Source: Paenibacillus sp. TCA20
Lineage (GTDB): Bacteria > Bacillota > Bacilli > Paenibacillales > Paenibacillaceae
Reading direction: 5' to 3'
NCBI RefSeq assembly: GCF_000732325.1
Contig: NZ_BBIW01000007.1
Location: 124,001-188,000 of the forward strand
DNA length: 64,000 nt
Positions within the stretch are counted from its first letter, which is position 1, and every line of letters begins with the position of its first letter. The translations under genes were made by a program, and so were the position numbers. The notes under the pieces were generated by a model. That model worked only from the letters and a program-made list of their open reading frames with translations, was not told the DNA's origin and made no database searches. This document shows positions 34,609-44,820 of this stretch, piece after piece.

Positions 34609-36717
34609 CTACTGGAGCTGCCACAAGGCCGGTACATTCGCAGGCTCCCAGCCCGTTAAGGAGGTATGGGCCTGCAGACATTTATAAGTGCCGCCATTGT
34701 AGGTCACCAGCTGTCCAACCGTATATGCTGTATTCGCTTGCCAAGGTGAAGCGCCTGGATTACCTGTTTCTGCCTTGGTCTTCACACTAAACGCGCTGCT
34801 TGCGGCAGACAGATTGCCGGCCGCATCCTTCGCTTTCACTGTAAATGTATACGTAGTGTTTGCCGCAAGCGAGCTGATCGTCGCTGTAGTTCCGGTTACT
34901 GTTGCGGCCACAGCTCCTCCAGTGTATACCTCATACCCTGTCACTCCCACGTTGTCTGTGGAAGCCGTCCAGCTCAGTGAGACACTGGAGGTCGTTTGGG
35001 CTGTGGAGGTCAGATTAGCCGGTACGGATGGAGCTGTCGAATCGGACGGCGGTGTCGTGCCGGACGTCTTCACAGTTACTGCATTGCTGGCAGCAGATAA
35101 GTTGCCGGCGGCATCCTTCGCCTTCACCGTATAGGTGTACGAAGTGTTCGCCGCAAGCGAGCTGACGGTAGCTGATGTGCCTGTAACGGTTGCAGCCAAG
35201 TTTGCGCCATTATACACGTTGTAGCCGGTAACACCCACGTTGTCTGTGGAAGCATTCCACGCAAGCGTCACGGAGCTTGCCGTAACCGCTGTAGATCGAG
35301 CATTCGATGGAGCGCCTGGTGCAGTCGTATCCGCAGGAGGCGGTGTTGTGCCTCCGGTAGACAGATCTGCCTTCAGCTTGTTCTGGAGCGTCTTGTTACG
35401 GTCTCCGCTCAGCTCCCAGAACATCGCTCCGCCAAGCCCTTTGCTCTTGATATAAGCGGTCTTGTGTCCGAGGGATTCCACATCATCGTAGCTGATGAAG
35501 CGCTTATTCGATGCATTGTACAGATAAGGCACCTTGGCCGTATCGTTCCAATAACGTGTATATCCGTTCTTGTTAATGTAGTTCGCTTCCAGATCATAAT
35601 AATCAAATGAGCCTGGCTCCCATGTTCCTACGGAAGAACCACCCGAGCATGTTTGATACTGTCCGTTACTCGTCTGTGTACAGCCATCCCAGCCGCGGCC
35701 GTAGAATGGCACGCCCAATACAAGCTTGCTTGCAGGCACACCTGCATCCAGATGTCCCTGTGCCCCAGCCGAGACATTAAACGTGCTGGCATCAGGCACA
35801 CCTGCGGCAGCAGCAGCCGGGTCATTATACAGCGGCGCGTTATGTGCTGAGATCTTTTGCCATGCACCATTAAAGTCATATGTCATAATGTTGATCCAGT
35901 CTACAATAGATGCGATATTCGCCAGCTCCGTATTGGCGGCATAGCTCGGGGAGGCTCCGCTTGCGATCGTCAGCAGATAATCCTTGCCATCCACTGCTTC
36001 TGCTGCATTTAGCTTCTCACGGATTTTGCTAAGCAGGAGCGTATAATTCTGTTTGTCTTGAGGGCGTTTGCTGTTACCTTCAAGTCCTCCTGATACCGGG
36101 TACTCCCAGTCCAGATCCACCCCGTCAAAGTTATACTTCCGCAGGAAATCTACTGCCGAATTGGCAAAGGTCTCTCTAGTTGCCGCGGTTGCCGCGACAT
36201 CGGAGAAACGGTTAGACCATGTCCAGCCGCCGACAGAGATGATCGTCTTCAGATTAGGGTTAATCTGCTTCAGCTTATTCAGCTGATTAATATTGCCGGC
36301 ATAAGGCTGATCCCATGTATCGCCTGCAAACTGTTTACCCGTATCAATCCACGGATCGCCAAGCACAATTGTACCGTTCGGTACGTTGATCGTCTGTCCC
36401 TTCTCATCCTGACAGCTCCAGGTCGTTGGGTTCGGGCCTGTAGGATCCGAATTCCCGTGAATCCCATTCCAACAAATATCAGCAAAAGCATAATTGATAT
36501 GCGTTACTTTGGTTGGATCAATATCCGTTACGTTATAAGCCCTGCCATAAGCTGCCCAGGCCGGATAATACCCGACAATTTTATAACCATCGGCAGCCTC
36601 CGCCTTATCCGAGGTTAACGCAAGCGAAGGAATGAAAATAGATAAGAGCATGGATAATCCTAAAAATAATTTGGCGGCTCTGGCAGCAGCATGACGATGA
36701 CGAGACGACTTTGGCAT
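34609..36717 (-). CDS. Secreted family 18 chitinase, GH18-FnIII-FnIII-CBM5/12
   Basis: Endochitinase of 702 residues similar to Bacillus circulans ChiA1. The N-terminus is a long signal peptide with cleavage near EAADGYK (about residue 42). The GH18 barrel carries the catalytic signature [11 protein letters not shown], where the last Glu is the proton donor, and the SVGGWTWS motif. Two closely related FnIII repeats follow (each with the [17 protein letters not shown] block), then a C-terminal chitin-binding CBM5/12 with [21 protein letters not shown] and [17 protein letters not shown] precedes the ATG at 36717, which overlaps the stop of the upstream chitinase by one base. It is predicted to attack crystalline chitin outside the cell. 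Confidence 0.95.
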   Translation of the reverse strand: MPKSSRHRHAAARAAKLFLGLSMLLSIFIPSLALTSDKAEAADGYKIVGYYPAWAAYGRAYNVTDIDPTKVTHINYAFADICWNGIHGNSDPTGPNPTTWSCQDEKGQTINVPNGTIVLGDPWIDTGKQFAGDTWDQPYAGNINQLNKLKQINPNLKTIISVGGWTWSNRFSDVAATAATRETFANSAVDFLRKYNFDGVDLDWEYPVSGGLEGNSKRPQDKQNYTLLLSKIREKLNAAEAVDGKDYLLTIASGASPSYAANTELANIASIVDWINIMTYDFNGAWQKISAHNAPLYNDPAAAAAGVPDASTFNVSAGAQGHLDAGVPASKLVLGVPFYGRGWDGCTQTSNGQYQTCSGGSSVGTWEPGSFDYYDLEANYINKNGYTRYWNDTAKVPYLYNASNKRFISYDDVESLGHKTAYIKSKGLGGAMFWELSGDRNKTLQNKLKADLSTGGTTPPPADTTAPGAPSNARSTAVTASSVTLAWNASTDNVGVTGYNVYNGANLAATVTGTSATVSSLAANTSYTYTVKAKDAAGNLSAASNAVTVKTSGTTPPSDSTAPSVPANLTSTAQTTSSVSLSWTASTDNVGVTGYEVYTGGAVAATVTGTTATISSLAANTTYTFTVKAKDAAGNLSAASSAFSVKTKAETGNPGASPWQANTAYTVGQLVTYNGGTYKCLQAHTSLTGWEPANVPALWQLQ

Positions 36718-38300
36718 TAGTACACGGCCTCCTTCGTTGTTTGCGTGCTAAATCCGTTTAGAAACAGACGATGCGCGTTCGAGAACTGATTGTTCGTATA
36801 GGCATCCCAGTTGATGGACCAGGTCATAATCCCTTTAATCCCTGCATAGCCTGCAGGCTGGCGAAGGGAATATGAACCGCCGTATGAAACACCCTTGATT
36901 AAGTAATTCAGCGCCTTCTGCAGCTCGGCTGGTGCGGTGTAGCCACCTCCTGCCGCTTGCTGGGAAGCAGGGACACCAATGGCGATCTGGTCTGGTCTTA
37001 GTGGACTAAAGAACGGCCCTCCGCTTCCGCCAACATGAAATCCTTGCAGCAGCATTTCAGCCATGGCGACGTGAAAATCAGCTGTGCCCTGGGAGTACGA
37101 GCGTCCGTCCAAGCCCACCATCGAGCCGCTGTTGTAATGCTGTACATGCAGGAGCGTCAGATCATTACGCAAGGCGTGAATGACCGGCAGGTATGCACCC
37201 CACGGACCGCCATAGCTTAAATATCCACCTTGTACATAAGCCGTCTCAGGTGCAGCGGTCAGAATAAAATCAGCACCAAAATGGGCTTTGACTGCCTTGA
37301 CTCCATTAATGAGATTTACAATCTTAGGGGTTGTCGGATTGCGAAAATCCGTATCTCCCGCGTTAAGAGATAACGAGCTTCCTTCGAGATCAATATCAAG
37401 CCCGTTAAAGCCATAGGTAGAAATAATCGATTTGAGTGATTCTTCAAACTGCTGGCGCTTAGTCGCATCGGTGAGCTCGATCGTCCCGTTTGCGCCTCCC
37501 ATGGAGAGAAGGACCTTTTTGCCCTGACTTTGGAGATAGGCGACATCCGATTTGAATTGCTCTACGGTGGAGTTGTAGGGTGTAAAAGCGAGAGTACCGC
37601 TGCCATGTGAGACAGGTTCGGCAAAGGAGACGTAGACAATGTCATAGGCTGGTGAGACGTTGCGAAGTCTAATATTGGTGGATCCATTGTCGAAGTTGTG
37701 CCAGTATCCGATCAGCCATTTGCTGCCGGTCGGTGTAGGACCCGGATTCGAAGGCCCAGCCGAGGTGGTTACACTGAGAGGACTGCTAGCAGTGGAGAGA
37801 TTGCCTGCCGCGTCTTTGGATTTAACGGTGAAAGCATAGGTTGTACCAGTGGTAAGTCCACTAATAACAGCCGATGCCGAGGAAGTGCTGGCTGCAAGGC
37901 TGCCATTTCGGTACACTTCGTATCCGGTTACGGCTACATTATCTGTGGAGGCGTTCCAGATCAGCTGGACGGATGTCTCCGTTATAAGTGTTGATGCGAG
38001 CCCCGTTGGAACAGAAGGCGGTATTGTATCCGGAACCGGGGTTGGGTTCTCTCCTCCCGTACCATCTCCGACATCCTTCCACAACGCCGGCACATTCGGC
38101 GGCTCCCATCCGGTTAGGGCCGTATGAGCCTGAATACATTCATAATTCTTGTTCTGATATGTGACAATATCTCCTTTCTTGTATGCGATCCCTGCCTGCC
38201 ACTGGGCAGCAGCGTCAGCTCTTGGTGCAAGCCACGGAAGAATGAGAAGAATGACCAAAGCGATTGTCATTACACGGCGGAATTGAACAGCCTGATTCAA
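36717..38300 (-). CDS. Secreted family 18 chitinase, CBM5/12-FnIII-GH18
   Basis: Chitinase of 527 residues resembling ChiD. It has a signal peptide ending near PRADAA (about residue 31), an N-terminal CBM5/12 ([33 protein letters not shown]), one FnIII domain, and then a GH18 barrel with SMGGANG and the catalytic [10 protein letters not shown]. The domain order is the reverse of the partner gene. The two CBM and FnIII modules share blocks with those of the downstream chitinase, suggesting shuffling between them. The start is TTG at 38300, eight bases after AGGAGGG. It is the first gene of the chitinase operon. Confidence 0.93.
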   Translation of the reverse strand: MNQAVQFRRVMTIALVILLILPWLAPRADAAAQWQAGIAYKKGDIVTYQNKNYECIQAHTALTGWEPPNVPALWKDVGDGTGGENPTPVPDTIPPSVPTGLASTLITETSVQLIWNASTDNVAVTGYEVYRNGSLAASTSSASAVISGLTTGTTYAFTVKSKDAAGNLSTASSPLSVTTSAGPSNPGPTPTGSKWLIGYWHNFDNGSTNIRLRNVSPAYDIVYVSFAEPVSHGSGTLAFTPYNSTVEQFKSDVAYLQSQGKKVLLSMGGANGTIELTDATKRQQFEESLKSIISTYGFNGLDIDLEGSSLSLNAGDTDFRNPTTPKIVNLINGVKAVKAHFGADFILTAAPETAYVQGGYLSYGGPWGAYLPVIHALRNDLTLLHVQHYNSGSMVGLDGRSYSQGTADFHVAMAEMLLQGFHVGGSGGPFFSPLRPDQIAIGVPASQQAAGGGYTAPAELQKALNYLIKGVSYGGSYSLRQPAGYAGIKGIMTWSINWDAYTNNQFSNAHRLFLNGFSTQTTKEAVY

Positions 38301-38374
38301 GTAAAATCCCTCCTGTACTATTCTATTAATCTTTCGAGCATAACAAGGTCTTCCTGATGCTCATGCGGGCTTAC

Positions 38375-38402
38375 ATCGTATTAGAAAAAAGAGTCTGAAC
38401 AA
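38375..38402 (-). promoter_or_regulatory. Possible promoter of the chitinase operon
   Basis: Reverse strand TTGTTC (38397-38402), 16 bases, TACGAT (38375-38380), about 75 bases before the TTG start. Both boxes are 4-5 of 6 matches. Confidence 0.35.
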
Positions 38403-38603
38403 ACTTAGCTATTTAGGTGAATTACACCACTCCTTTCATAAAAAGGTCGGACCCTTCCCTTGGACGCTTCATTCACAGACGGTCCTCCATCCAAATTTAA
38501 CAGGGAATTTACAAATCCTCACCTAGTATTTAAACAGCAAACGATAGGGAAGATAAGGGATAAATTATTGCTATAGAGGGTGAAAAATGTGTGATTTCCC
38601 GCA

Positions 38604-38651
38604 CAAAAAAGACTGTTCCCGAAAGTCCGGCGGACTCCTCAGAAACAGTCT
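38604..38651 (-). terminator. Terminator of the MFS gene
   Basis: AGACTGTT/AACAGTCT outer stem with an inner AGTCCG/CGGACT helix and a TTTTTT run on the reverse strand. Confidence 0.8.
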
Positions 38652-38677
38652 GATTCTATGGATGCTTTTTGATAGTT

Positions 38678-39913
38678 TTACAGAACGGCTGATTCCTCCT
38701 GCAGAGCATGACTCCTAGATGCGTTCACTTTGGCATGAATTACAAAAGCGATAATGCTGATTCCTGCTGTAATCGCGGCGAACCAGGCAACGGGTGATAG
38801 TCCTCCTGCATCATACATGATCCCCATCGCATAGGGACCGGCAACCCGTCCAATCGCAGCAATACCCCCGGATACACCCAAATAAAAGGGTGCCGCCTTT
38901 CCTCCATACTCGGATATAAATGCCGGTGTAGCAGGCGAGATCAGCATCTCTCCAAGCGTAATGAGAATCATCGCCAGAATCATGCCGGGATAATGCTGGA
39001 ACAGTGCAATAACAGCAAAGCCTGCCGTGTAGAACACCGCACTTACGATCAGCTGAGCAGACGAAGTCTGAGCAAACCATCTTTTGATGAGAGAGGTAAC
39101 CGGCTGAGCCACAAAAATAAGAATCCCGTTCATTGTCCACAGCAGGCTGTACGCTTTCTTCTCCATCCCTTCCTCAATGATGAAGGGCGACACCCCTGTA
39201 TTCCAGATGGAGTTGCCCAGCAGAATGAACAAGGAACCGACACTGATAAAAAGGTAGAGCCGAACGTTGCGAAGCAAATACCAGGTATTCTCTTCCGGCA
39301 GCTTCACCTTCTTATGCTGTGCCGGTACATAGGTCGTCCCCTGCTCCCGATCCACCTTGCTCAAATACATAAAGAAGTACCCGCCAAATATAGCTGAAGT
39401 GACACCGTTCATGATAAAACTCAAATGATAGGATATATCGGCCAGGAATCCACTGAGCGCTGTCCCGAGCGCAACCCCGATATTTTGAGCGACATAGATG
39501 ACGTTAAACAGCTCGCCTCTGCGATCAGCAAAGCGAAAGCCGACAAAGGCTTGAATGGCAGGCAGAGACAAGGAGTTAAACAGCCCGATGAGGCCCATCA
39601 TGACTACAAACAGCCACCATACTTCATTGATCCATGGCAGTGTGAAGAGCCCCATGGCGTTCAGCAGCAGCGACCCGACGATCAGCTTCTTCACACCTAT
39701 TCTATGGTATAAGCCTCCGCCGAGAAGCTGTCCGAATATGCCGCCCAGGGATTGAATCAATATGACAAAGCCTGCCTGAGACATGCTCCGGCCCAGCTCA
39801 TCAAATACATACATTGTGGTGAGCGGCCACATTAATGAACTGCCGGTTGCATTGACAAGGCTGGCAATTAAGAATACTTTGACTTCCTTCGGATAGTGTT
39901 CAAGCCATTTCAT
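38678..39913 (-). CDS. MFS transporter (drug-exporter-like)
   Basis: Twelve-helix major facilitator protein of 411 residues. The motif A region is GGGLYHRIGVKKLIVGSLLL near residue 65, and ADRRGELFNVIYVAQNIGVALGTALSGFLAD covers the motif C area. The C-terminal half shows GEMLISPATPAFISEYG, seen in MdtH/YttB-like exporters. The substrate is unknown. GGGAGAAC lies before ATG at 39913. It is transcribed after the molybdopterin oxidoreductase with only 36 bases between, so read-through from that gene is likely, but a role in formate metabolism is not implied. Confidence 0.85.
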   Translation of the reverse strand: MKWLEHYPKEVKVFLIASLVNATGSSLMWPLTTMYVFDELGRSMSQAGFVILIQSLGGIFGQLLGGGLYHRIGVKKLIVGSLLLNAMGLFTLPWINEVWWLFVVMMGLIGLFNSLSLPAIQAFVGFRFADRRGELFNVIYVAQNIGVALGTALSGFLADISYHLSFIMNGVTSAIFGGYFFMYLSKVDREQGTTYVPAQHKKVKLPEENTWYLLRNVRLYLFISVGSLFILLGNSIWNTGVSPFIIEEGMEKKAYSLLWTMNGILIFVAQPVTSLIKRWFAQTSSAQLIVSAVFYTAGFAVIALFQHYPGMILAMILITLGEMLISPATPAFISEYGGKAAPFYLGVSGGIAAIGRVAGPYAMGIMYDAGGLSPVAWFAAITAGISIIAFVIHAKVNASRSHALQEESAVL

Positions 39914-39949
39914 GTTCTGTTCTCCCGCGTTGTCTTTAACTTTGTATGA

Positions 39950-42022
39950 TTACACTTCTTGCTTGATGACTTGAACCGTTGTCGAGAAGAAGGTAGCCCC
40001 TCTGCCCATGTCGGATAGTCGGTCCGGAGTCAGCATATTTGCACGCTGTCTGCCGCCCGCTCCCTCCCACCAGAGACCCTGGCTGATCACCGTCCCGGGC
40101 AGCATGGCTTCACCTACCTTGGCTGTTAATTGATAGGTTCCCCGGTCATTATATACAACGACCTGATCTCCCTCCTCAATGCCTCTCTGTTCAGCATCCC
40201 GTGGATGGATATGCAGCATAGGCTGCTTCTCCATCTTCTGATGCTTCTCTACGTTTGCAAACGTCGAGTTCAAGAAGTTATGATTCGGCGGCGAGAGAAA
40301 CATGAGCGGATACTTGTCTTCCCTTCCTGCCGGATGCTCGCCGTCATATCCTTCATGAAGCGGTGCATAGACAGGCAAGGGCGACAGACCTGATTCAAGC
40401 ATCACCTTGGAATACAGCTCAATCTTGCCGGAAGGAGTAGGCAGATGATCAAGAAGCTGTTCATAATCAGACATATCCAGCTTCACGAATCGCTGCTCTT
40501 TAAGCTTATTCAGCGTCACCCCGTTCAAGTATGGATTGTCTGGGTAATCCAGTGCTCCCTCGATCATGGACAGCTCCGACTCACGGAAGGCTGCTTCATC
40601 AAACCCCATAGCTTGTCCAAGCAGCGAGAATAACTCCACATTGCTCTTGGCTTCGCCAAGCGGCGCAATAACCGGCTCCTGGATATGCACATATTGGTGC
40701 CACGGCGAGCTGTACAAATCCGTGTTCTCAAAATTAGAGGTTGCCGGAAGCACGATATCCGCATATTTGGCTGTGTCTGTCATGAAGAGATCATGAACCA
40801 CCGTAAATAAATCTTCTCTCGCAAAGCCCTGCTCTACCCGCTTCGCATCCGGAGCGACCACGAGCGGATTCGAGCAATATACAAACATCCCTTTAATTGG
40901 CTGCTCTTCATCATGAAGGGCGGCGCCGATCTGGTTCATGTTAATGCTGCGTGCATCCGGATTCTCTCTGAGCTCCGGACGCTCCAGCGCATCGCTGTTC
41001 AAGCTCGCGTAGCCTCCGTTGGATCGAGAGGCTCCGCCCCCCAGCTTCGCCCAAGCTCCTGTCAGCGCGGGGAGACACGCAACAGCCCGTACATTCATTC
41101 CCCCGTTATCATGATGCTGAAGGCCATTCCCAATATGGATATAGCCTGCCTTGGCCTGACCATAAGTCTCTGCCAGCTTCACAATATCCTCCACAGAAAC
41201 ACCGGTAATGAGAGATACCCGCTCTGGTGTATAGTCCTTAACATGCTCGCGAAGCTCCTCGTGACCTACTGTGTATTGCTGCAAAAATGCCTCATCTACG
41301 AGACTCTTCTCGAACAGCACGTTCATCATCCCGAGTGCGAGTGCAGCATCGGTTCCGGGATACAGCGGTACGAACCAGTCCGCCCACTGTGCCGTGCGGT
41401 TGCGATGAACATCAATGACAATGACCTTGGCGCCTGCTTTACGCGCTTTCTCTGCAAGGACTACTTGATGCATGTTCGTGCTGATGATATTTCCGCCCCA
41501 TACGATAATAACATCGGCATGCTCTGTTTCTTCCGGCACGGTCCCCCGGTTCGCACCCATCGTATATTTCCATCCGGTAGTGCCGGCTGCATTACATATG
41601 GTCTGCTCCAGCTGACTTGCACCAAGCGCATTGAAGAAGCGCCGATCCATTCCGTCCACGCCGAGAATCCCCATATTGCCATAGAAAGAGTAAGGCAAAA
41701 TAGCCTCTGCTCCGTATTCCTGCGATATAGCCTTGAAACGTCCCGTAATCTCGCTGATCGCTTCCCCCCAGGTTATCCGTTCAAATTCACCCTCGCCCTT
41801 GAGACCCGTTCTCCGCAAAGGATACTTCAGACGTTTCTCATCATATATACGTTCTGTCATGTTTCGGACCTTGTTGCAAATGGCGCCCTTGGTAATCGGG
41901 TGATCCGGGTTGCCGGTCACCTTCACAATTTTGCCTTCCTTCTTATGCAACAGTAGTCCGCAGGTGTCGGGGCAATCAAGTGGACATACGGCAGGAAATA
42001 TTCCATTCTGTTCATTAATCAC
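39950..42022 (-). CDS. Molybdopterin oxidoreductase (formate dehydrogenase-like, YyaE type)
   Basis: Mo/W-bis-PGD enzyme of the DMSO reductase family, about 690 residues. The N-terminal [4Fe-4S] ligands are CPLDCPDTC with a fourth Cys in KGAIC (about 27 residues later). Cofactor-binding blocks include VIVWGGNIISTNMH and YCSNPLVVAPD, plus a C-terminal molydopterin-binding domain (MLHIHPRDAEQRGIEEGDQVVVYNDRG). There is no twin-arginine signal, so it is cytoplasmic. GTG at 42022 is six bases after AGGAGAGG; the ATG at 42043 overlaps that site. The upstream formate/nitrite channel hints at formate as substrate, but the active-site residue (Cys, Sec or Ser) was not resolved by eye. Confidence 0.85.
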   Translation of the reverse strand: MINEQNGIFPAVCPLDCPDTCGLLLHKKEGKIVKVTGNPDHPITKGAICNKVRNMTERIYDEKRLKYPLRRTGLKGEGEFERITWGEAISEITGRFKAISQEYGAEAILPYSFYGNMGILGVDGMDRRFFNALGASQLEQTICNAAGTTGWKYTMGANRGTVPEETEHADVIIVWGGNIISTNMHQVVLAEKARKAGAKVIVIDVHRNRTAQWADWFVPLYPGTDAALALGMMNVLFEKSLVDEAFLQQYTVGHEELREHVKDYTPERVSLITGVSVEDIVKLAETYGQAKAGYIHIGNGLQHHDNGGMNVRAVACLPALTGAWAKLGGGASRSNGGYASLNSDALERPELRENPDARSINMNQIGAALHDEEQPIKGMFVYCSNPLVVAPDAKRVEQGFAREDLFTVVHDLFMTDTAKYADIVLPATSNFENTDLYSSPWHQYVHIQEPVIAPLGEAKSNVELFSLLGQAMGFDEAAFRESELSMIEGALDYPDNPYLNGVTLNKLKEQRFVKLDMSDYEQLLDHLPTPSGKIELYSKVMLESGLSPLPVYAPLHEGYDGEHPAGREDKYPLMFLSPPNHNFLNSTFANVEKHQKMEKQPMLHIHPRDAEQRGIEEGDQVVVYNDRGTYQLTAKVGEAMLPGTVISQGLWWEGAGGRQRANMLTPDRLSDMGRGATFFSTTVQVIKQEV

Positions 42023-42084
42023 AGCTTGCCTCTCCTTTCTCATAGTACTTCTTAAGTTTCAAAGTCGCTCAAACCAGTTCTTTT

Positions 42085-42113
42085 ATCATAATTCCGGATT
42101 CCATAATCGTCAA
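42085..42113 (-). promoter_or_regulatory. Promoter of the molybdopterin oxidoreductase
   Basis: Reverse strand TTGACG (42108-42113), 17 bases, TATGAT (42085-42090): 5/6 matches in both boxes. It lies after the terminator of the channel gene, so the oxidoreductase has its own transcription start about 55 bases before its GTG. Confidence 0.65.
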
Positions 42114-42121
42114 AGTGTGAC

Positions 42122-42163
42122 AAAAAATAAAAGCAGCTCCCGCCACTGGCAGTAACCGCTTTT
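42122..42163 (-). terminator. Terminator of the formate/nitrite channel gene
   Basis: AAAAGC pairs with GCTTTT around a GCC-AGT-GGC inner hairpin and is followed by ATTTTTT on the reverse strand. It lies about 170 bases past the channel stop. Between them (42164-42329) is a structured untranslated region with a CATGT/ACATG-closed hairpin but no ORF with family support. Confidence 0.65.
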
Positions 42164-42329
42164 CACATGAGCTGATCTATTCAAAAATATTTTTTTCGCT
42201 TGTTTCATCATTTCCATGCAAGGGTAATAAAAATCAAGGCAGTTAGGAGTTAGGAAGACCCCTCCTCCAAGTGCCGTATCATAGACCACTCCCGAAAATT
42301 CGTCATGTAAAGGTTTCGTTCCCCCGAAC

Positions 42330-43157
42330 CTAGACATGGCGAATTTTAGTATTGTCCTTGGCACCCTGTGCAAGGGGCTTACCATGCGGCTGTTCATGAA
42401 GATATGCCAAATAGTAGGCCCCTGCCACAAACACGGCCCCACCTGCAAAATTGCCCAGCCATACCGGAATGAAATTTGCCAAATACATGCTCCAGGAATA
42501 ATTTCCTTCAAATATGGCAGCGGGAATGAGAAACATGTTCGCGACAACGTGCTGGAAGCCAATCGCTACAAACGCCGCTGTCGGAATCCAGATCCCGAGC
42601 ACCTTCCCACTCATCGTATCTGCTGCATAAGACAGCCATACCGCAAGTGCCACTAGCCAGTTACAGCCTATACCCGAAATAAAAGCCTGCAGGAAGCTGT
42701 CTTCCAGCTTATGTCCCGCCATATCTACCACTTTATCCAGATAGACGCCTTCACCTGTCAGCCCCAGCACATGACCGAAAAAGTAGGCAACAAAAATGGC
42801 CCCCGCGAAATTTGCCAACGTGACAAGCGCCATGTTTCGGATGAGCAGAAGTGTAGAGATCCGCCCTCGCAATCTTGCCAGAGATACCGCCATCATATTG
42901 CCCGTCAGGAGCTCTCCTCCGGCGATCAATACCAGCACCAGACCAATGGGGAATACAAGCGCCCCGATCAGATTCGTAATACTGCCCCAAGCTTCGGGAG
43001 CCCCTGCAGTGACCCGGATATGGAGCAGAAATCCAAGGGATATATATACGCCCGCCAAAAAGCCGAGGATCAAGACGATAGATAGTGGATTGTGGGCTTT
43101 GGCAAAGCCGGTATCCGCTGTAAGTTCAGCAATGTCTTTAGGTTTCTGAGCTGCCAT
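42330..43157 (-). CDS. Formate/nitrite transporter (FocA/NirC family)
   Basis: Pentameric membrane channel subunit of 275 residues with six helices. Family signatures are GALVFPIGLVLVLIAGGELLTGNMM around helix 2 and the short hydrophilic loops with ISGIGCNWLVALAVWLS and FQHVVANMFLIPAAI. The aquaporin-like family conducts formate, nitrite or hydrosulfide. Location next to an Fdh-like oxidoreductase favours formate. AGGAGG precedes ATG at 43157. It is transcribed towards the oxidoreductase but separated from it by a terminator and a new promoter. Confidence 0.92.
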   Translation of the reverse strand: MAAQKPKDIAELTADTGFAKAHNPLSIVLILGFLAGVYISLGFLLHIRVTAGAPEAWGSITNLIGALVFPIGLVLVLIAGGELLTGNMMAVSLARLRGRISTLLLIRNMALVTLANFAGAIFVAYFFGHVLGLTGEGVYLDKVVDMAGHKLEDSFLQAFISGIGCNWLVALAVWLSYAADTMSGKVLGIWIPTAAFVAIGFQHVVANMFLIPAAIFEGNYSWSMYLANFIPVWLGNFAGGAVFVAGAYYLAYLHEQPHGKPLAQGAKDNTKIRHV

Positions 43158-43322
43158 GAGCCATCCTCCTTATTCTTTTACATTAACCCATACCTCCATT
43201 GTATAGCCTTTTCAGGCAGTAGATTGTTAATAAATTCACAAATATAAATACTGAATCGGTATTCTTCGTAGTCTTCACTTGCAGATAAGACGATTCAGAA
43301 TAAACTGCAATTCTTAGCGTAT

Positions 43323-43357
43323 AAAAAAAACCGCCAGAGCATAATGCACTGACGGTT
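43323..43357 (-). terminator. Terminator of the NADH-oxidase-like gene
   Basis: AACCGTCAG pairs, with one mismatch, with CTGGCGGTT, the stem extends inward through TGCA/TGC, and eight T residues follow on the reverse strand. Confidence 0.85.
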
Positions 43358-43382
43358 GTAAGTCCAATCAAATATAGGATTT

Positions 43383-44759
43383 TTAAACGAGAACCTCTTC
43401 CTTCTTCTCTTGAGCTTGGGCATCAACTGGCTTCAGTGCTTTCTGACCGACACTGTTCAGGAAGTTCCAAGGCTTGTTGTAGTGCGGCTGGAAGAAGAAG
43501 TCGATAAACGCCAGTTCATCTACAGTCATCTCATTCTGGATACATACGGACAAGGTATTAATCGACTGTGTAAGCTCGGCTTCACTCATCAGCTGTGCCC
43601 CAACGATCCGGCGGGATTCCTGCTCAAATATCACTTTAATCAGAACCTTCTCTGCCGTAGGCATGAATTCTGGGCGATAGCTGTCCTCGAGGGTTACACT
43701 CTCGACTTGAAGCCCTGCTGCTACTGCACCAGCTTCTGTCAGGCCTGTTCCCGCAATATTCTGCTCATAAATCTTGATCCCTGATGTACCTTGGGTTCCC
43801 ATGTAGCGTGTCACAGGAGCCTTGAGGTTACGGGCAACCAGCGTACCCATGCGCACCGCATTGGTTGCGAGCGGAATATAGGATGCTTGTCGAGTTGGAT
43901 TGTAATAGATCGCACTGCTGTCTCCGGCTGCAAAGACATCAGGATTGCTTGTGCGCATGTAGCGGTCCACCAGAATCGCCCCGTTCGGCATCATGTCAAC
44001 CTGACCCTTTAAGAGCTCGGTGTTAGGACGGAAGCCAATGCACAGAATGACCAGATCGGTTTCGTAAGTGCCTTTGTCGGTAACAACTTTGCGTACGCTG
44101 CCCTCTTCTCCTTCGAAGCGGCTCACTTTCTCGCCAAGCACAAGCTGAATGCCCTTGTCCGTGAGGTCGGACTGAATACGGTCGGTAAATTCTTCATCCA
44201 AATATTTGCTTAGAATGCGGTCTTCTGCATCAATCAGCGTTACTTCTTTGCCATTCATCTGGAATGCTTCGACCAGCTCAATACCAATATAACCTGCACC
44301 TACAACGGTTACGTGGCGTGCATCTTGAGATTTGGCAATAATCGTATTGGAGTGCTCATAGTTCTTGCACAGAAGCACGTTGTTCAGATCAATCCCTTCA
44401 AGATTCGGAATAATCGGCCATGATCCAGTAGTCACAATCAGCTTGTCATAAGTGTCTACAAGCTCCTCGCCTGTGTTCAAGCTGCGTGCTTTAAGCGATT
44501 TAGCCTTCGTATCCACTTCAATTACTTCATGAAGCATACGCATTTTGACGCCCAGCTCCTGCAGCTGTGCAGGTGAGGAATAGAACAATCCGTGAGGATC
44601 TTTAACGACCCCGCCAACATATAGTGCAATCCCGCAGGATAAGAAGGATACATTGTCATTGCGTTCATAAACGGTAATTTCGGCATCTGGATAAAGCTTT
44701 GCTGTATTAATAATGGCTGCTGTCCCAGCGTGTGTACATCCAATAACGGCTACTTTCAT
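43383..44759 (-). CDS. nox: NADH oxidase/CoA-disulfide reductase family flavoprotein (Nox-like)
   Basis: FAD/NAD-dependent oxidoreductase of 458 residues. The N-terminal GCTHAGTAAI is an FAD-binding loop. The redox-active cysteine is in VSFLSCGIALYVGG at about residue 42, as in water-forming NADH oxidases and CoA-disulfide reductases. The NAD motif VVGAGYIGIELVEAFQ is near residue 157 and the second FAD motif is DVFAAGDSSA. HAG in place of HAH/HGG near the N-terminus fits Nox of lactic bacteria. Three Rex-like operators in its promoter region support NADH re-oxidation as its role. The start is ATG at 44759. Confidence 0.88.
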   Translation of the reverse strand: MKVAVIGCTHAGTAAIINTAKLYPDAEITVYERNDNVSFLSCGIALYVGGVVKDPHGLFYSSPAQLQELGVKMRMLHEVIEVDTKAKSLKARSLNTGEELVDTYDKLIVTTGSWPIIPNLEGIDLNNVLLCKNYEHSNTIIAKSQDARHVTVVGAGYIGIELVEAFQMNGKEVTLIDAEDRILSKYLDEEFTDRIQSDLTDKGIQLVLGEKVSRFEGEEGSVRKVVTDKGTYETDLVILCIGFRPNTELLKGQVDMMPNGAILVDRYMRTSNPDVFAAGDSSAIYYNPTRQASYIPLATNAVRMGTLVARNLKAPVTRYMGTQGTSGIKIYEQNIAGTGLTEAGAVAAGLQVESVTLEDSYRPEFMPTAEKVLIKVIFEQESRRIVGAQLMSEAELTQSINTLSVCIQNEMTVDELAFIDFFFQPHYNKPWNFLNSVGQKALKPVDAQAQEKKEEVLV

Positions 44760-44804
44760 TCTAAAATACCTCCTTAAGGTTAAAAAAGAGCTTTATGGTT
44801 GTGA

Positions 44805-44820
44805 TGTGAAATATTTCACT
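44805..44820. promoter_or_regulatory. Rex/FNR-like box 1
   Basis: TGTGAAATATTTCACT, in the predicted 5' untranslated region of nox, about 45 bases before its start. Extended to 18 bases it matches 12 of 14 fixed positions of the Rex consensus TTGTGAA-N4-TTCACAA. It also fits the Bacillus FNR pattern TGTGA-N6-TCACT. Confidence 0.6.

Larger units (their letters stand above)
38301..38677. other. Intergenic region upstream of the chitinase operon
   Basis: About 377 bases between the chitinase operon and the 3' end of the MFS gene. It holds the MFS terminator (38604-38651) and the chitinase promoter region, with one plausible promoter at 38375-38402. I see no convincing ORF or RNA gene. A catabolite or GlcNAc-responsive operator could be here, but I cannot point to one. 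Confidence 0.5.

Noticed and set aside
42110..42562. Reading frame of 150 codons overlapping the formate/nitrite channel
   Set aside because: Its first half is the channel gene in another frame, and its second half runs through a terminator and promoter.
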